A DNA stretch of 64,000 nt from Rhodovulum sulfidophilum DSM 1374 (GTDB lineage: Bacteria; Pseudomonadota; Alphaproteobacteria; Rhodobacterales; Rhodobacteraceae). Location: positions 777,501 to 841,500 of the forward strand of contig NZ_CP015418.1 of the NCBI RefSeq assembly GCF_001633165.1, read 5' to 3'. A program made the translations under genes and the position numbers. The notes beneath the pieces were generated by a model that did no database searches, was not told the origin of the DNA, and saw nothing but the letters and a program-made list of their open reading frames with translations. Positions 28,250-35,805 of this stretch are shown piece after piece. Position 1 is the first letter of the stretch. Each line of letters starts with the position of its first letter.

Positions 28250-29881
28250 ATGCGCCGCCTCTCTTCCGCCCTGGCCGCCCTGCTGGCCGCCACCCCGGTT
28301 GCCGCCGCGGATCTGGCCAGCCACAGGCTGTCGAACCCGACCGCCTACATCCCGCCGCAATGCTATACCGACACCATGGATGCCGAGGGCAATGCGCATA
28401 ACCCCTGTTTCACCTGCCACGTCCGGGCGCGCGCGCCGAACTACATCATCGGCGATGCCGACCTGCAGACCGAATACAGCCTGCCGGGGCCGGCGCTGAA
28501 GAACCCCTGGACGAACCTCTTCGTCGATCGCTCGGCCCGGATCTCGGCGATCCCCGATGCCGAGATCGACGCCTATGTCGCGCAAGACAACTATTTCGAT
28601 CCCGACGGCACGATCACCCTGGCGCGCAAGCTTGCCCCTCCCCCGGCCGCCTGGGACGAGGATGGCGATGGCGCCTGGGCGGGCTATGTGCCCGACTGCT
28701 ACTATGATTTCGACGCGGAAGGATTCGATCACGCTTCCGATGGCACCCCCACCGGCTGGCGCGCCTTTGCCTATGTGCCCCTGCCGGGCGTCTTCTGGCC
28801 CACCAACGGATCGACCGACGACGTGCTGATCCGTCTGGCCGCCCCCTTCCGCAGCACTACGGACGGCAGCTACGATCCCACGATTTACAAGGTGAACCTT
28901 GCCATCGCCGAGGCGCTGATCAAGCGCGCCGACGTGCCGGTTGCGCCGGTCGATGAAGCCCGTCTGGGCGTCGATCTGGACCGCGACGGTGCCCTCGGCA
29001 CCGCGACGCAGGTCACCTTCGACTGGGCGCCGCTGAAGGGGCGCGACATGTCCTGGGTGGGCGCCGCGAAGGGCGAGATGCTGGCCGCGGGCCTGTTCCC
29101 GGTCGGGACCGAGTTCCTGCACACGGTACGTTATATCGACGTTTCCTCGGGCGAGGCCGTGATGGCGCCGCGGATGAAAGAGGTCCGCTACGGTATCAAG
29201 ACCCGCTGGCAGACCTATGCCGACCTTGAGGAAGGCGGGCTCGAAGAGGCCAAGGAACGCTACGACTTCCCCGACCGGATCGACCTGTTCGACGGTGGCC
29301 TCGAAACCGGCATCGCCAACGGCATGGGCTGGCGCTATCAGGCCTTCATCGAGGATGCCTCGGGCGATCTGCGCCCTCAAAGCTTCGAGGAAACCGTGTT
29401 CTGCATCGGCTGCCACAGCGGGATCGGGCTGACCGACGACGCCACGATTTCCTTCCCGCGCAAGCTCGGTGTGGCCGATGCCCATGCGGGCGGCTGGTAT
29501 CACTGGTCGCAGAAGTCGCTGGCAGGCACCCCCGACCCGGTCCGGGCCGATGGCCGGCGCGAGCTGCTGACCTATTTGCAGGAAAACGGTGCGGGTGACG
29601 AATTCCGCAACAACGCCGAGGTCAAGGCGCGTTTCATCGCCTCCGACGGTTCGGTGAAGCCCGAGGCAGCGGCAGCCCTTCGGGACGACATCACCACGCT
29701 GATCATGCCTTCGCCCGAACGCGCCCGGACGCTGAACAAGGCCTATCGCGAGATCGTCCTCGAGCAGAGCTTTGCCAAAGGCCGCGATGCCGTGGCCGAA
29801 CCCGCAAGCCACGTCCTGAAAGAGGTTGACCAGAACCAGCCCACGGGCATCGAAATACCGGTCGGCGCCTCACGCTGGTAG
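28250..29881 (+). CDS. Exported diheme cytochrome c-like protein with EF-hand-like loops
   Basis: A 543-residue protein; ATG 28250 follows GAAAGG and a clear signal peptide (MRRLSSALAALLAATPVAAA). It has two heme motifs, CFTCH (residues 53-57) and CIGCH (385-389). Two aspartate loops, DEDGDGAW (~137) and DLDRDGALG (~242), look like calcium sites. I do not recognise a named family. It is probably periplasmic or surface electron-transfer or redox-linked. The partner may be the PhoX-like protein encoded just upstream (61 bases) or the small cytochrome at 25895. A longer frame from 28100 is rejected because it lacks a signal peptide. Confidence 0.75.
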   Translation: MRRLSSALAALLAATPVAAADLASHRLSNPTAYIPPQCYTDTMDAEGNAHNPCFTCHVRARAPNYIIGDADLQTEYSLPGPALKNPWTNLFVDRSARISAIPDAEIDAYVAQDNYFDPDGTITLARKLAPPPAAWDEDGDGAWAGYVPDCYYDFDAEGFDHASDGTPTGWRAFAYVPLPGVFWPTNGSTDDVLIRLAAPFRSTTDGSYDPTIYKVNLAIAEALIKRADVPVAPVDEARLGVDLDRDGALGTATQVTFDWAPLKGRDMSWVGAAKGEMLAAGLFPVGTEFLHTVRYIDVSSGEAVMAPRMKEVRYGIKTRWQTYADLEEGGLEEAKERYDFPDRIDLFDGGLETGIANGMGWRYQAFIEDASGDLRPQSFEETVFCIGCHSGIGLTDDATISFPRKLGVADAHAGGWYHWSQKSLAGTPDPVRADGRRELLTYLQENGAGDEFRNNAEVKARFIASDGSVKPEAAAALRDDITTLIMPSPERARTLNKAYREIVLEQSFAKGRDAVAEPASHVLKEVDQNQPTGIEIPVGASRW

Positions 29882-29996
29882 ATCCCCGGGGGGGGGCGGG
29901 CAGCTTCTCTGTCCCGGTCATGCCGCCGACCATGGTAGAAAGAACCGCAAGAGGCTCGCCCCGGTGGCGGGCCTTTCTCTTTCCTTGCGATGACGT

Positions 29997-30156
29997 TCAG
30001 GCCGGGACGATGATCCCGGGCAGGCTGTTTGTCTTCGTCGTTTCGTCCCGCTGGAAGTGGATGACCGAGCGGATCGACTTGCCCGCATGCAGCAGGTCGA
30101 AGGCGGTGTTGATCTGCTCACGCGTCATGTTGTGGGTGATGTGGGGATCAACCTCG
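29997..30156 (-). pseudogene. Zinc alcohol dehydrogenase, C-terminal remnant (copy 2)
   Basis: On the minus strand the last ~52 codons read VDPHITHNMTREQINTAFDL, LHAGKSIRSVIHFQ, and end PGIIVPA. It resembles the fragment at 3925-4083 but differs at several residues, so the two come from different paralogues or an old duplication. The catalytic parts are missing. A hairpin-like GGCTCGCCCCGGTGGCGGGCC lies near 29950 and may be its terminator. Confidence 0.75.
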
Positions 30157-30184
30157 AAATCGTCCTGCCGTCACCCTTTGAAGT

Positions 30185-30605
30185 AAACCGGCGATGGTCC
30201 CGCGCGCGGCTTCCGCCCCCTCTTCGATGTCGACGGCGATGCCCACCTTCCGCAGACGCGCAAGGCCCTACCCGCGCATGCGCGGATACGGGGCCTGCAT
30301 CATCGCGACCACGATCCGCGCCATGCCTGTCGCGATGATCGCCTCCGCACAGGGCGGCGTTCTCCCCCAGTTGGTGCACGACTCCAGCATCACGTAGACC
30401 GTGCAGTTCCGCGCCCGGCCGTGGGTGCGTCCGCGCCTTGTTATGGAGCCGACTGCTAGGCTGGGTCTCGGCCTCTGCCTGCCACGCTTTGTCATTGACA
30501 AGGACGCAGCCGACCGGAGAGGGGGCCAGATCCGCCTGCGGGCCAGGGGCAGAGCGCGTTCCATCCAGCGGCGATCCGCGTCAGAGCTGCGTGGGCGGCA
30601 GGGCA
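30185..30605 (-). pseudogene. Riboflavin deaminase/reductase RibD remnant
   Basis: A degenerate minus-strand reading begins SDADRRWMERALPLARRR and contains VMLESCTNWGRTPPCAEAII (the zinc-binding cysteines of the deaminase domain, normally TLEPCSHxGRTPPC) and GLARLRKVGIAVDIEEG. The His-Ala-Glu part is lost and stops interrupt it. It lies among zinc-related genes, so it may have been a Zur-controlled RibD paralogue. Confidence 0.6.
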
Positions 30606-30619
30606 TCGCCATAGACCTC

Positions 30620-30990
30620 CTTCGGGTCGACCCATTGGCCCGCTGCGATGGAAGCGCGACCGATCGTCGAAATGGCAGTTGGCGTCGCCATCGGTGCGGA
30701 CGCGCAGCCAGGCCGCATCCTGATCGTCGTCGATCCGCATCCCGACGATGTGATGCACCAGACCGCTGGTGTCCTCCTGTGTCAGAGGCATTGCCGCGAG
30801 CGGCTCCAGAAATGCGCCCGGCCGGTCTCGATGCTGCGGGTGAGGGCGCCCATCATCAGGACTTTGCGGCTGTCGGCATCGGTGGTGATAACCTGCAGCA
30901 GGCCGTCAGCGTCAAAGCGCGGGGCCAGGTCGTTGCCTTCCTCGATCTGGTCGAGGTTGAGGCGGGGCGAACAGAAGCGGGACTTGGGGG
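30620..30990 (-). pseudogene. Phosphoribosyl-AMP cyclohydrolase HisI paralogue, frameshifted
   Basis: Minus-strand frames read [20 protein letters not shown] and [34 protein letters not shown], then after a frameshift near 30785 TSGLVHHIVGMRIDDDQDAA and CHFDDRSRF. This is HisI with a small deletion (after LMMG) and a frameshift. Canonical HisI has Cys in the DCD motif and in RSCF; here these are DDD and RSRF, as in HisI2-type paralogues reported to be zinc-independent, or through decay. Its place beside znuA fits the known Zur-linked hisI duplicates. Confidence 0.7.
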
Positions 30991-31272
30991 GAGCTCCTGA
31001 GGGATCGCACCACGCCGGATGAGACGCTGCGGATTGCCGCCAAGCAAGCGGTTGGCTGGCCTTGCGCTGCGGCCGGAGCCACGGCCATGGTGCCGCAGAT
31101 GGGCGGCAGGATGCCATGGCCGGTCAGAGGTGCTTCCAAGTGGGGGCTACCCGGGGGGCACGTGGCACCGCGATCCGGATGCGACGCTGGAAACCGGCTG
31201 TCCGGATTTGCCGTGCCGAGGTCATGGCTATCGCGGCAGGGGCGAACGCCGGGCCGCTGCCAGATCAATGGA
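30991..31272. other. Region between hisI remnant and znuA terminator
   Basis: No gene recognised. A minus-strand stretch reads [13 protein letters not shown] near 31060-31100, which looks like the end of a signal peptide, but nothing coherent follows; it may be another decayed gene. Confidence 0.35.
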
Positions 31273-31302
31273 GGCGGGCACCGCGTCGCCGTGGTGCCCG
31301 CC
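31273..31302 (-). terminator. znuA terminator hairpin
   Basis: GGCGGGCACCGCG pairs with CGTGGTGCCCGCC over a four-base loop, starting six bases beyond the znuA stop codon on the minus strand. Confidence 0.6.
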
Positions 31303-31307
31303 GGGTT

Positions 31308-32315
31308 TCATTCCAGGCAGTCGGTGAGGCTGCTGGAAAGGTTGCGCAGCAGGTGCGGGTAGAGATCGGCACCGATGGCCAGATCCGCGCCGAGCGGGTC
31401 CATCACGCCCGCTTTCGCATCGGTGCCCCGGAAGACGGTGGCGACCAGCTTGGGATTGAACTGGGGTTCGCTGAAGGCACAGGTCACATCCAGTTCGCGG
31501 ACCTTGTTCTGGATTTCCTCGATGCGGCCCGGGCTCGGGGCCGAGGCGTCGCTCAGGGTGATCGAGCCGCTGGCAGGGAAGTCGAAACGGTTCTCGAAAT
31601 AGTGGTAGGCGTCATGGAAGACGATGAAGTGCTTGCCGCGCACCGGGGCCAGCTCGGCCGAGATCTCGCCGATCAGGCCATCCAGCTCCGCTTGGCCCGC
31701 CTTGGCATTCGCCGCATAGGTGGCCGCGTTTTCAGGGTCCAGTTCAGAAAGCTCTGCGGCAATCGCACCCAGCCAGACCTTGGCGTTCTCCGGGTCGAGC
31801 CAGGCATGCGGGTCGTGACCATGGTGGTGGTGCCCCTCATGGTCATGATCGTGGTCGTGCTCCTCATGATCATGGTCGTGATCTTCCGCATGCTCGTGGT
31901 CATGGTCATGCCCAGCCTCGGCATGTTCGTCACCGTGGTCATGGCTGTGGGGCTCGAAGGTCGCGTTTTCGCGGAACTCCAGCTCGGTGGTGCCGTCGGT
32001 TTCCATCAGCTCCACCACATGGGCATCTGCGGCCAGAGCGTCCAGCGGGCCTTCCAGCCAGGGCTCCAGCGCCTCGCCGACCCAGAAGACGGCATCGGCA
32101 TCGTCCAGCGCCTCAGCCTCGGAGGGCCGCAGGGAATAGCCATGCGGCGAGGCCCCGGGCTGCACCAGCAGACCCGGCGTGCCCAGATCGCCCATAACGA
32201 TGGAGACGAGGGAGTGGACCGGGGGAATGTCCGCGACAACCGACGGCACCTCGGCATTGGCGGCCGTGGCCAGCCCGAGAACGGAAACGGTTCCGAGGAT
32301 CAGATTGCGACGCAT
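31308..32315 (-). CDS. znuA: Zinc ABC transporter periplasmic binding protein ZnuA
   Basis: A 335-residue zinc-binding protein. ATG 32315 follows GGAG and gives a signal peptide ending ANAE; the longer frame overlaps the operator. Between the two lobes (residues ~117-160) lies a His/Asp/Glu-rich loop (repeats of HDHDH and HHHH) typical of ZnuA zinc capture. Conserved zinc-site regions are visible: PPVHSLVS near the start, HDPHAWLDPENA after the loop, HFIVFHDAYHYFENRF, and CAFSEPQFNPK. It delivers zinc to ZnuBC and is transcribed divergently from zur. Two Zur-like boxes lie just upstream. Confidence 0.95.
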   Translation of the reverse strand: MRRNLILGTVSVLGLATAANAEVPSVVADIPPVHSLVSIVMGDLGTPGLLVQPGASPHGYSLRPSEAEALDDADAVFWVGEALEPWLEGPLDALAADAHVVELMETDGTTELEFRENATFEPHSHDHGDEHAEAGHDHDHEHAEDHDHDHEEHDHDHDHEGHHHHGHDPHAWLDPENAKVWLGAIAAELSELDPENAATYAANAKAGQAELDGLIGEISAELAPVRGKHFIVFHDAYHYFENRFDFPASGSITLSDASAPSPGRIEEIQNKVRELDVTCAFSEPQFNPKLVATVFRGTDAKAGVMDPLGADLAIGADLYPHLLRNLSSSLTDCLE

Positions 32316-32330
32316 GTGGCGCTCCATGTA

Positions 32331-32374
32331 ATGTTGTAACATCGGTCCGACGCGTATATGCAATACTATAACAT
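32331..32374. promoter_or_regulatory. Zur operators between znuA and zur
   Basis: Two AT-rich palindromes lie in the divergent gap: ATGTTGTAACAT at 32331-32342 and ATGCAATACTATAACAT at 32358-32374. The minus-strand reading of the second, TGTTATAGTATTGCA, matches most of the alphaproteobacterial Zur pattern TGTTATAnTATAACA. They would let Zur repress znuA and its own operon when zinc is sufficient. Confidence 0.7.
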
Positions 32375-32401
32375 ATCAATAGGCATTTCCCGGAGCACAG
32401 G

Positions 32402-32884
32402 ATGAAGGCAGTCGGAACAGTCGGGCATGATCGAGAGGCCAGCACGGCCGAAAGGCTGGCCAGTGCGGAAAGCTTCTGTGCCGAGAACCGGCTGCGCTTC
32501 ACGGCAGCCCGGCGCCGCGTGTTCGAGATCCTTCTGGACGAGCAGAAGGCGCTTGGCGCCTATGACATTCTCGAACGGCTCGACGCCGATGGTCTCGGGT
32601 CCCAGCCGCCCATCGCCTACAGAGCGCTGGATTTCCTTGTGAAACATGGTTTTGTTCGACGGATCGAGCGGCTGAGCGCCTATGTTGCCTGCCTTCAACC
32701 CCGCGAAACCCACGATCCCGCCGTCATGATCTGCCGTATCTGCGACAGCGTCGAGGAAACCACCTTTGCACCCTCACGCGGCATGCTCGGCGCCGCGGCG
32801 CGCGATGCCGGATTCCTGATCGAACAGACCGTGGTCGAGGCCATCGGTGTCTGCGCAAATTGCCGCGCGGCAGGGGCCGTGTGA
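32402..32884 (+). CDS. zur: Zinc uptake regulator Zur (Fur family)
   Basis: A 160-residue Fur-family repressor: N-terminal winged helix (RFTAARRRVFEILLDEQKAL, then PIAYRALDFLVKHGFVRRIE) and a C-terminal dimer domain with two Cys pairs, CRIC (about 111-114) and CANC (about 153-156), for the structural zinc. It is the first gene of zur-znuC-znuB, overlapping znuC by one base (TGATG), and faces znuA. It should sense zinc and repress the uptake genes through the boxes at 32331-32374. Confidence 0.93.
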   Translation: MKAVGTVGHDREASTAERLASAESFCAENRLRFTAARRRVFEILLDEQKALGAYDILERLDADGLGSQPPIAYRALDFLVKHGFVRRIERLSAYVACLQPRETHDPAVMICRICDSVEETTFAPSRGMLGAAARDAGFLIEQTVVEAIGVCANCRAAGAV

Positions 32885-33612
32885 TGGACCTTTTCGAATT
32901 CGCCGACGTCTCCCTGCGCATCGGGGATATCACGATCCTGTCCCATGTCTCGATGCGGATGGAGCCGGGTGAGATCGTCACCATCGTCGGGCCGAACGGG
33001 TCGGGAAAGTCGACCCTTCTGCGCTTGCTGATCGGGTCGCTGACGCCCTCGGAGGGGCGGATCTCGCGCGATCGCGGGCTCCGGATCGGCTATGTGCCGC
33101 AGCGGCTTGCCATCGACCCGACGCTGCCGATGACAGCTGCGGACCTGCTGTCGCTGCGCCGGAAGGTGCGGCCCGCGCAGATCGCGCAGGCGCTGGCAGA
33201 GGCGGGCGTCGCGGGGCTGGAGCGACGCCAGATCAGCGCGCTTTCCGGCGGCCAGTTGCAGCGCGTGATGCTGGCCCGGGCGCTTCTGGGCGAACCGCGG
33301 CTGCTGGTCCTCGACGAGGCCACGCAGGGTCTGGACCAGCCGGGCGTCGCCGCCTTCTATCGTCAGATCGAGCAGGTCCGGCGCCGCCGCGGCTGCGGGG
33401 TGCTGATGGTCAGCCACGATCTGCACGTCGTCATGAGCGCCAGCGACCGCGTCATCTGCCTGAATGGCCATGTCTGCTGCCAGGGCGCGCCACACCATGT
33501 CGCCTCGGCCCCGGAATACCGGGCGCTCTTCGGCGAGGGCACGCAGGGGGCACTGGCACTTTACACCCATCACCACGATCACGACCATGACAGGACAAGG
33601 GCCGCCGAATGA
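32884..33612 (+). CDS. znuC: Zinc ABC transporter ATPase ZnuC
   Basis: A 242-residue ATPase with Walker A GPNGSGKST, signature LSGGQLQRVMLARALL, and Walker B LLVLDEATQGLD, in the usual order. The C terminus is His-rich (YTHHHDHDHD), typical of ZnuC. It overlaps zur and znuB (ATGA junction at 33609), so the three genes are translated together. Confidence 0.94.
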   Translation: MDLFEFADVSLRIGDITILSHVSMRMEPGEIVTIVGPNGSGKSTLLRLLIGSLTPSEGRISRDRGLRIGYVPQRLAIDPTLPMTAADLLSLRRKVRPAQIAQALAEAGVAGLERRQISALSGGQLQRVMLARALLGEPRLLVLDEATQGLDQPGVAAFYRQIEQVRRRRGCGVLMVSHDLHVVMSASDRVICLNGHVCCQGAPHHVASAPEYRALFGEGTQGALALYTHHHDHDHDRTRAAE

Positions 33613-34409
33613 GCCTTCTCGACGATTTCATGATGCGCGCCGTTCTGGCGGGGCTGGGGCTTGCGGTCGCGGCAGCCCCGTTGGGCTGCTTCGTCGTCTG
33701 GCGCCGCATGGCCTATTTCGGCGATGCGACGGCCCATGCCGCGATCCTTGGGGTGGCGCTGTCGCTGACCTTCTCGGTGTCGATCTTCGGAGGGGTGATG
33801 GTCGTGGCCCTGGCGATGGCACTGACGGTATCTTCTCTGGGCGGGCGCGGCTTTGCCATGGACACGATGCTGGGCGTGCTCGCCCATTCGGCGCTGGCCT
33901 TCGGGTTGGTGGCGGCATCGTTCCTGACGGGCATCCGGATCGACCTCATGGCCTATCTCTTCGGGGATATCCTGGCGGTGATGCCGGGCGACCTTGCGGT
34001 GATCTGGACGGGGGCCGTCCTGGTCGCGGGGCTGATCGCCTGGCGCTGGTCCGCGCTGCTGACGGCGACGCTGAACCCCGATCTTGCCCGCGCCGAGGGC
34101 GTGAACCCGGAGCGTGAGCAACTGGTCCTGACCTTGGCCCTGGCGATCACGGTCGCCGTGGCGATCAAGGTGGTGGGGGCGCTGCTGATCACCGCCATGC
34201 TGATCATTCCGGCCGCCGCGGCGCGCCCGTTCAGCCGGTCGCCGCTGCAGATGGCGCTGCTTGCCATGGTGCTGGCCGCCGGGGCCGTGATCGGGGGTGT
34301 CCGGGCGTCCTACAGCTTCGACACGCCGACCGGGCCGACCATCGTCTGCGTCGTCGCCGTTCTGTTCATGCTGTCGCTTTCGGTGTCGCGCATGGTCCGG
34401 CAGCACTGA
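33609..34409 (+). CDS. znuB: Zinc ABC transporter permease ZnuB
   Basis: A 266-residue inner-membrane protein of the ABC-3 family with about eight helices; motifs PLGCFVVWRRMAYFGDATAH and AIKVVGALLITAMLIIPAAA are characteristic. It overlaps znuC by four bases. It completes ZnuABC, the high-affinity zinc importer. Confidence 0.94.
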   Translation: MSLLDDFMMRAVLAGLGLAVAAAPLGCFVVWRRMAYFGDATAHAAILGVALSLTFSVSIFGGVMVVALAMALTVSSLGGRGFAMDTMLGVLAHSALAFGLVAASFLTGIRIDLMAYLFGDILAVMPGDLAVIWTGAVLVAGLIAWRWSALLTATLNPDLARAEGVNPEREQLVLTLALAITVAVAIKVVGALLITAMLIIPAAAARPFSRSPLQMALLAMVLAAGAVIGGVRASYSFDTPTGPTIVCVVAVLFMLSLSVSRMVRQH

Positions 34410-34462
34410 GGCGGGCAGGAGCAGTCCTGCCAGGGCGCGTTTTCAAGGCGACGGCAGCTCTC

Positions 34463-34777
34463 GTGCTGATCATCGACCGCGACAGCCGAAAGGCCCTGAA
34501 CTGGCATCTTTGGGGTGCGATCGGGGCGGGGCCTGTGGGGGAGGTCGTGAAAGAGGCGTTCGCCAGATCCGGCCTGCCCATGATCTTCAACATCTATCAC
34601 GACAGCGCCGGGGTTCCGGTTCGTCTTGTCGAGGCCCCGGAAACGGATGAGGTCGAGGTCGCGACCGAAGCGGTACGCACGCCATCGTGCCAGAGTTTGG
34701 TGCCCGGCCGCGCGCCCGCCGCCTTTGATCCGGGCAAACGCCGCCTCAAAGACCGAAGCCAAGGGTCAGGACGATGA
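34463..34777 (+). CDS. Possible small protein of unknown function after znuB
   Basis: A ~104-codon frame from GTG 34463 (VLIIDRDSRKALNWHLWGAI, then FNIYHDSAGVPVRLVEAPET). There is no clear ribosome site, and the last ~35 codons look non-coding. I do not recognise it. It may be a decayed member of the zinc island or a chance frame; an overlapping antisense frame of similar length exists. Confidence 0.3.
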   Translation: MLIIDRDSRKALNWHLWGAIGAGPVGEVVKEAFARSGLPMIFNIYHDSAGVPVRLVEAPETDEVEVATEAVRTPSCQSLVPGRAPAAFDPGKRRLKDRSQGSGR

Positions 34778-35060
34778 TGATTAGGCCGCCCGCGATCCGC
34801 AGGGCCGCGCCGGAGATGCCAGGCGCGGCGGCCAGGCCAAGGCGGGTCTCAAGCGCCGACATGCGCCCGATGGCATTGCCGCCGAAAATGGCAATCGCGT
34901 TGAGGGCGGCCGTGCCCGCCCCCATGGCCAGGGTCGCAAGAATGCCTGCCAGCGAAATACGAAGGCCGAAGAGCGCGCGGTCACCATCCGCCGCCATGGC
35001 GCGCAGAAGGCCCGGACGGTTTCGGTTGAGGATGGCGTGCAGGAACTGGTTGCCGAGGCT
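34746..35060 (-). pseudogene. Nickel/cobalt (NicO/RcnA-type) transporter, C-terminal remnant
   Basis: The minus-strand frame contains two hydrophobic helices, RISLAGILATLAMGAGTAAL and AALRIAGGLIIIVLTLGFGL, matching the last third of NicO-family metal transporters (AMGLGTA motif). The N-terminal His-rich part is missing. Such transporters are often neighbours of Zur-controlled genes. Confidence 0.5.
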
Positions 35061-35122
35061 CGGGCACCGGGCGCCGATTGACCTCGGCCGGCCGCAAGAC
35101 ATTCGGACAGGAGGATTCCCAC

Positions 35123-35611
35123 ATGACGATCACCGAAGATGACATCAAGCAGGCCCTCGTGACCTGGGGCAATGGCAAGATCGCCATTTCCAAGGCCTTC
35201 GAGGAGGGCGGCATCGAGGCGGCCGGCAAGGTCGCCTCGGCCAACCTCGACGCCTATTATGGCTACAATCTGGGGCCGGTGCTGTTCAAGCCGACCATGG
35301 CCAGCGGCGAACAGACCTTCCGCCCGACAAAGGCCGGTGCGTTGGCCTATTTCTGCGGCCATTCCTCCGAGTATCCACGCGACAACGGCTTCGCGATCAT
35401 GGGCTGGCGCGCAATGCAGCACATCAACTCGGCCACGTTTCTTCAGGGGGATGTCGCCATGTGGATGGGTTGGATCAGGCTGACCAACAGGCACGGGGCA
35501 ATCACGACGGTCGACAAGAGCTTTGGCTACAAGAAGGACGATACCGGCACTCTGCGCATTGTCCTGCACCACTCGTCACTGCCCTATCAGCCGCCGGAGC
35601 TGAACCGATGA
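35123..35611 (+). CDS. Iota-class carbonic anhydrase-like protein
   Basis: A 162-residue protein after a strong ribosome site (AGGAGGA). It has the SnoaL/CaMKII-association fold and ends with HHSSLPY (residues 149-155), the hallmark of iota carbonic anhydrases (the LCIP63/COG4337 family). Other family-like segments are YGYNLGPVLFKPTMA and FRPTKAGALAYFCG. These enzymes hydrate CO2, and some members are reported to work with manganese or no metal. Most bacterial members have a signal peptide; this one has none, so it is probably cytoplasmic. Its place next to zur-znuCB suggests a zinc-sparing replacement for ordinary zinc carbonic anhydrases. No Zur box was found directly upstream. Confidence 0.78.
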   Translation: MTITEDDIKQALVTWGNGKIAISKAFEEGGIEAAGKVASANLDAYYGYNLGPVLFKPTMASGEQTFRPTKAGALAYFCGHSSEYPRDNGFAIMGWRAMQHINSATFLQGDVAMWMGWIRLTNRHGAITTVDKSFGYKKDDTGTLRIVLHHSSLPYQPPELNR

Positions 35612-35805
35612 TCCTGGGGACGACCGAAGAACTGAAGAAATGCATGGAATTTGCCTCGAACGCTGCCTGTCTCGAGGCCATTCACTGGCCCCGCATCGCT
35701 GCGACGGTCTGGCAGCGCGCGCCGCTCGCCGGCTTTCAGCGCTGGGTCGATGCCTTGCCACCTGAGCAATTGCCCCGGGCATGGATCAACGACACCGCGT
35801 TTCTC
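35608..35805 (+). pseudogene. DUF1826-family protein, N-terminal remnant
   Basis: Starting at ATG 35608 (four-base overlap with the carbonic anhydrase stop) the frame reads ILGTTEELKKCMEFASNAAC and RIAATVWQRAPLAGFQRWVD, ALPPEQLPRA. This resembles the start of DUF1826 proteins, which commonly sit in Zur-controlled clusters. It ends at about 35805 where the AraC gene of the next locus begins on the other strand. About two thirds of the protein is missing. Confidence 0.55.

Noticed and set aside
26311..28293. A 660-codon minus-strand frame
   Set aside because: Antisense shadow of the PhoX-like gene, which has a signal peptide, ribosome site and family motifs on the plus strand.
29887..29896. 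A run of ten G residues
   Set aside because: Probably a simple homopolymer in intergenic DNA; it is not placed to switch any reading frame or promoter.
31673..31942. A short His/Met/Thr-rich minus frame and its plus counterpart across the His-rich loop
   Set aside because: These are out-of-frame translations of the His-codon repeat in znuA.
31308..32363. Longer start for znuA at 32363
   Set aside because: It would place the coding region across both Zur boxes and bury the signal peptide; ATG 32315 has a proper GGAG site.
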